Below, piece by piece: positions 48,112 through 64,000 of a DNA stretch of 64,000 nucleotides. Below the pieces are notes generated by a model, which was given only the letters and a program-made list of their open reading frames with translations, did not search any database and was not told where the DNA came from. The stretch is from Siniperca chuatsi (taxonomy: Eukaryota > Chordata > Actinopteri > Centrarchiformes > Sinipercidae), in the NCBI RefSeq assembly GCF_020085105.1, contig NC_058052.1, forward strand, positions 14,150,233 to 14,214,232, written 5' to 3'. A program made the position numbers and the translations under genes. How positions within the stretch are numbered: the first letter of the stretch is position 1; each line of letters begins with the position of its first letter.

Positions 48112-64000
<15,889 letters not shown>

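Overview
This window is vertebrate nuclear DNA, almost certainly from a teleost fish, probably a percomorph. It has short GT–AG introns, long CA/GT and GA microsatellites and several dispersed repeats that look teleost-typical. The encoded proteins are clear orthologues of human genes. All gene names rest on protein features read from the sequence and on remembered human orthologues; no search was run.

Layout from left to right: (1) 612–9859, + strand, the 3' two thirds of ercc6 (CSB, a transcription-coupled-repair SWI2/SNF2 ATPase), entered inside the gene, 15 exons. (2) 12569–17116, +, complete drgx, a six-exon paired-like homeobox gene, in a region rich in TAAT/ATTA blocks that look like conserved regulatory DNA. 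(3) 24027–35204, +, one uninterrupted 11.2-kb exon encoding a 3,725-residue CEFIP/C10orf71-like muscle protein, far longer than the human protein of about 1,435 residues. (4) 37597–45208, +, complete vstm4, an eight-exon single-Ig membrane protein. (5) 48112–64000, − strand, the last 20 exons of wdfy4 (PH-BEACH, BEACH and WD40 parts), running off the right edge. (6) 60361–61209, +, lrrc18, a single coding exon nested antisense in a wdfy4 intron.

The order ERCC6–DRGX–C10orf71–VSTM4–WDFY4/LRRC18 matches human 10q11, so this is a conserved syntenic block rather than an operon-like system. FAM170B and TMEM273, which lie between C10orf71 and VSTM4 in human, were not seen. vstm4 and wdfy4 are convergent.

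The most notable observations are the enlarged cefip exon, with two separate charged helical expansions and a 27-bp tandem array; its leader, with upstream ORFs the last of which ends in an ATGA overlap with the main start codon; the lrrc18 3' end lying almost against a wdfy4 exon on the other strand; candidate regulatory elements around drgx; and a Pro-rich insertion inside the VSTM4 Ig domain. No rRNA, tRNA, CRISPR or viral gene was recognised.
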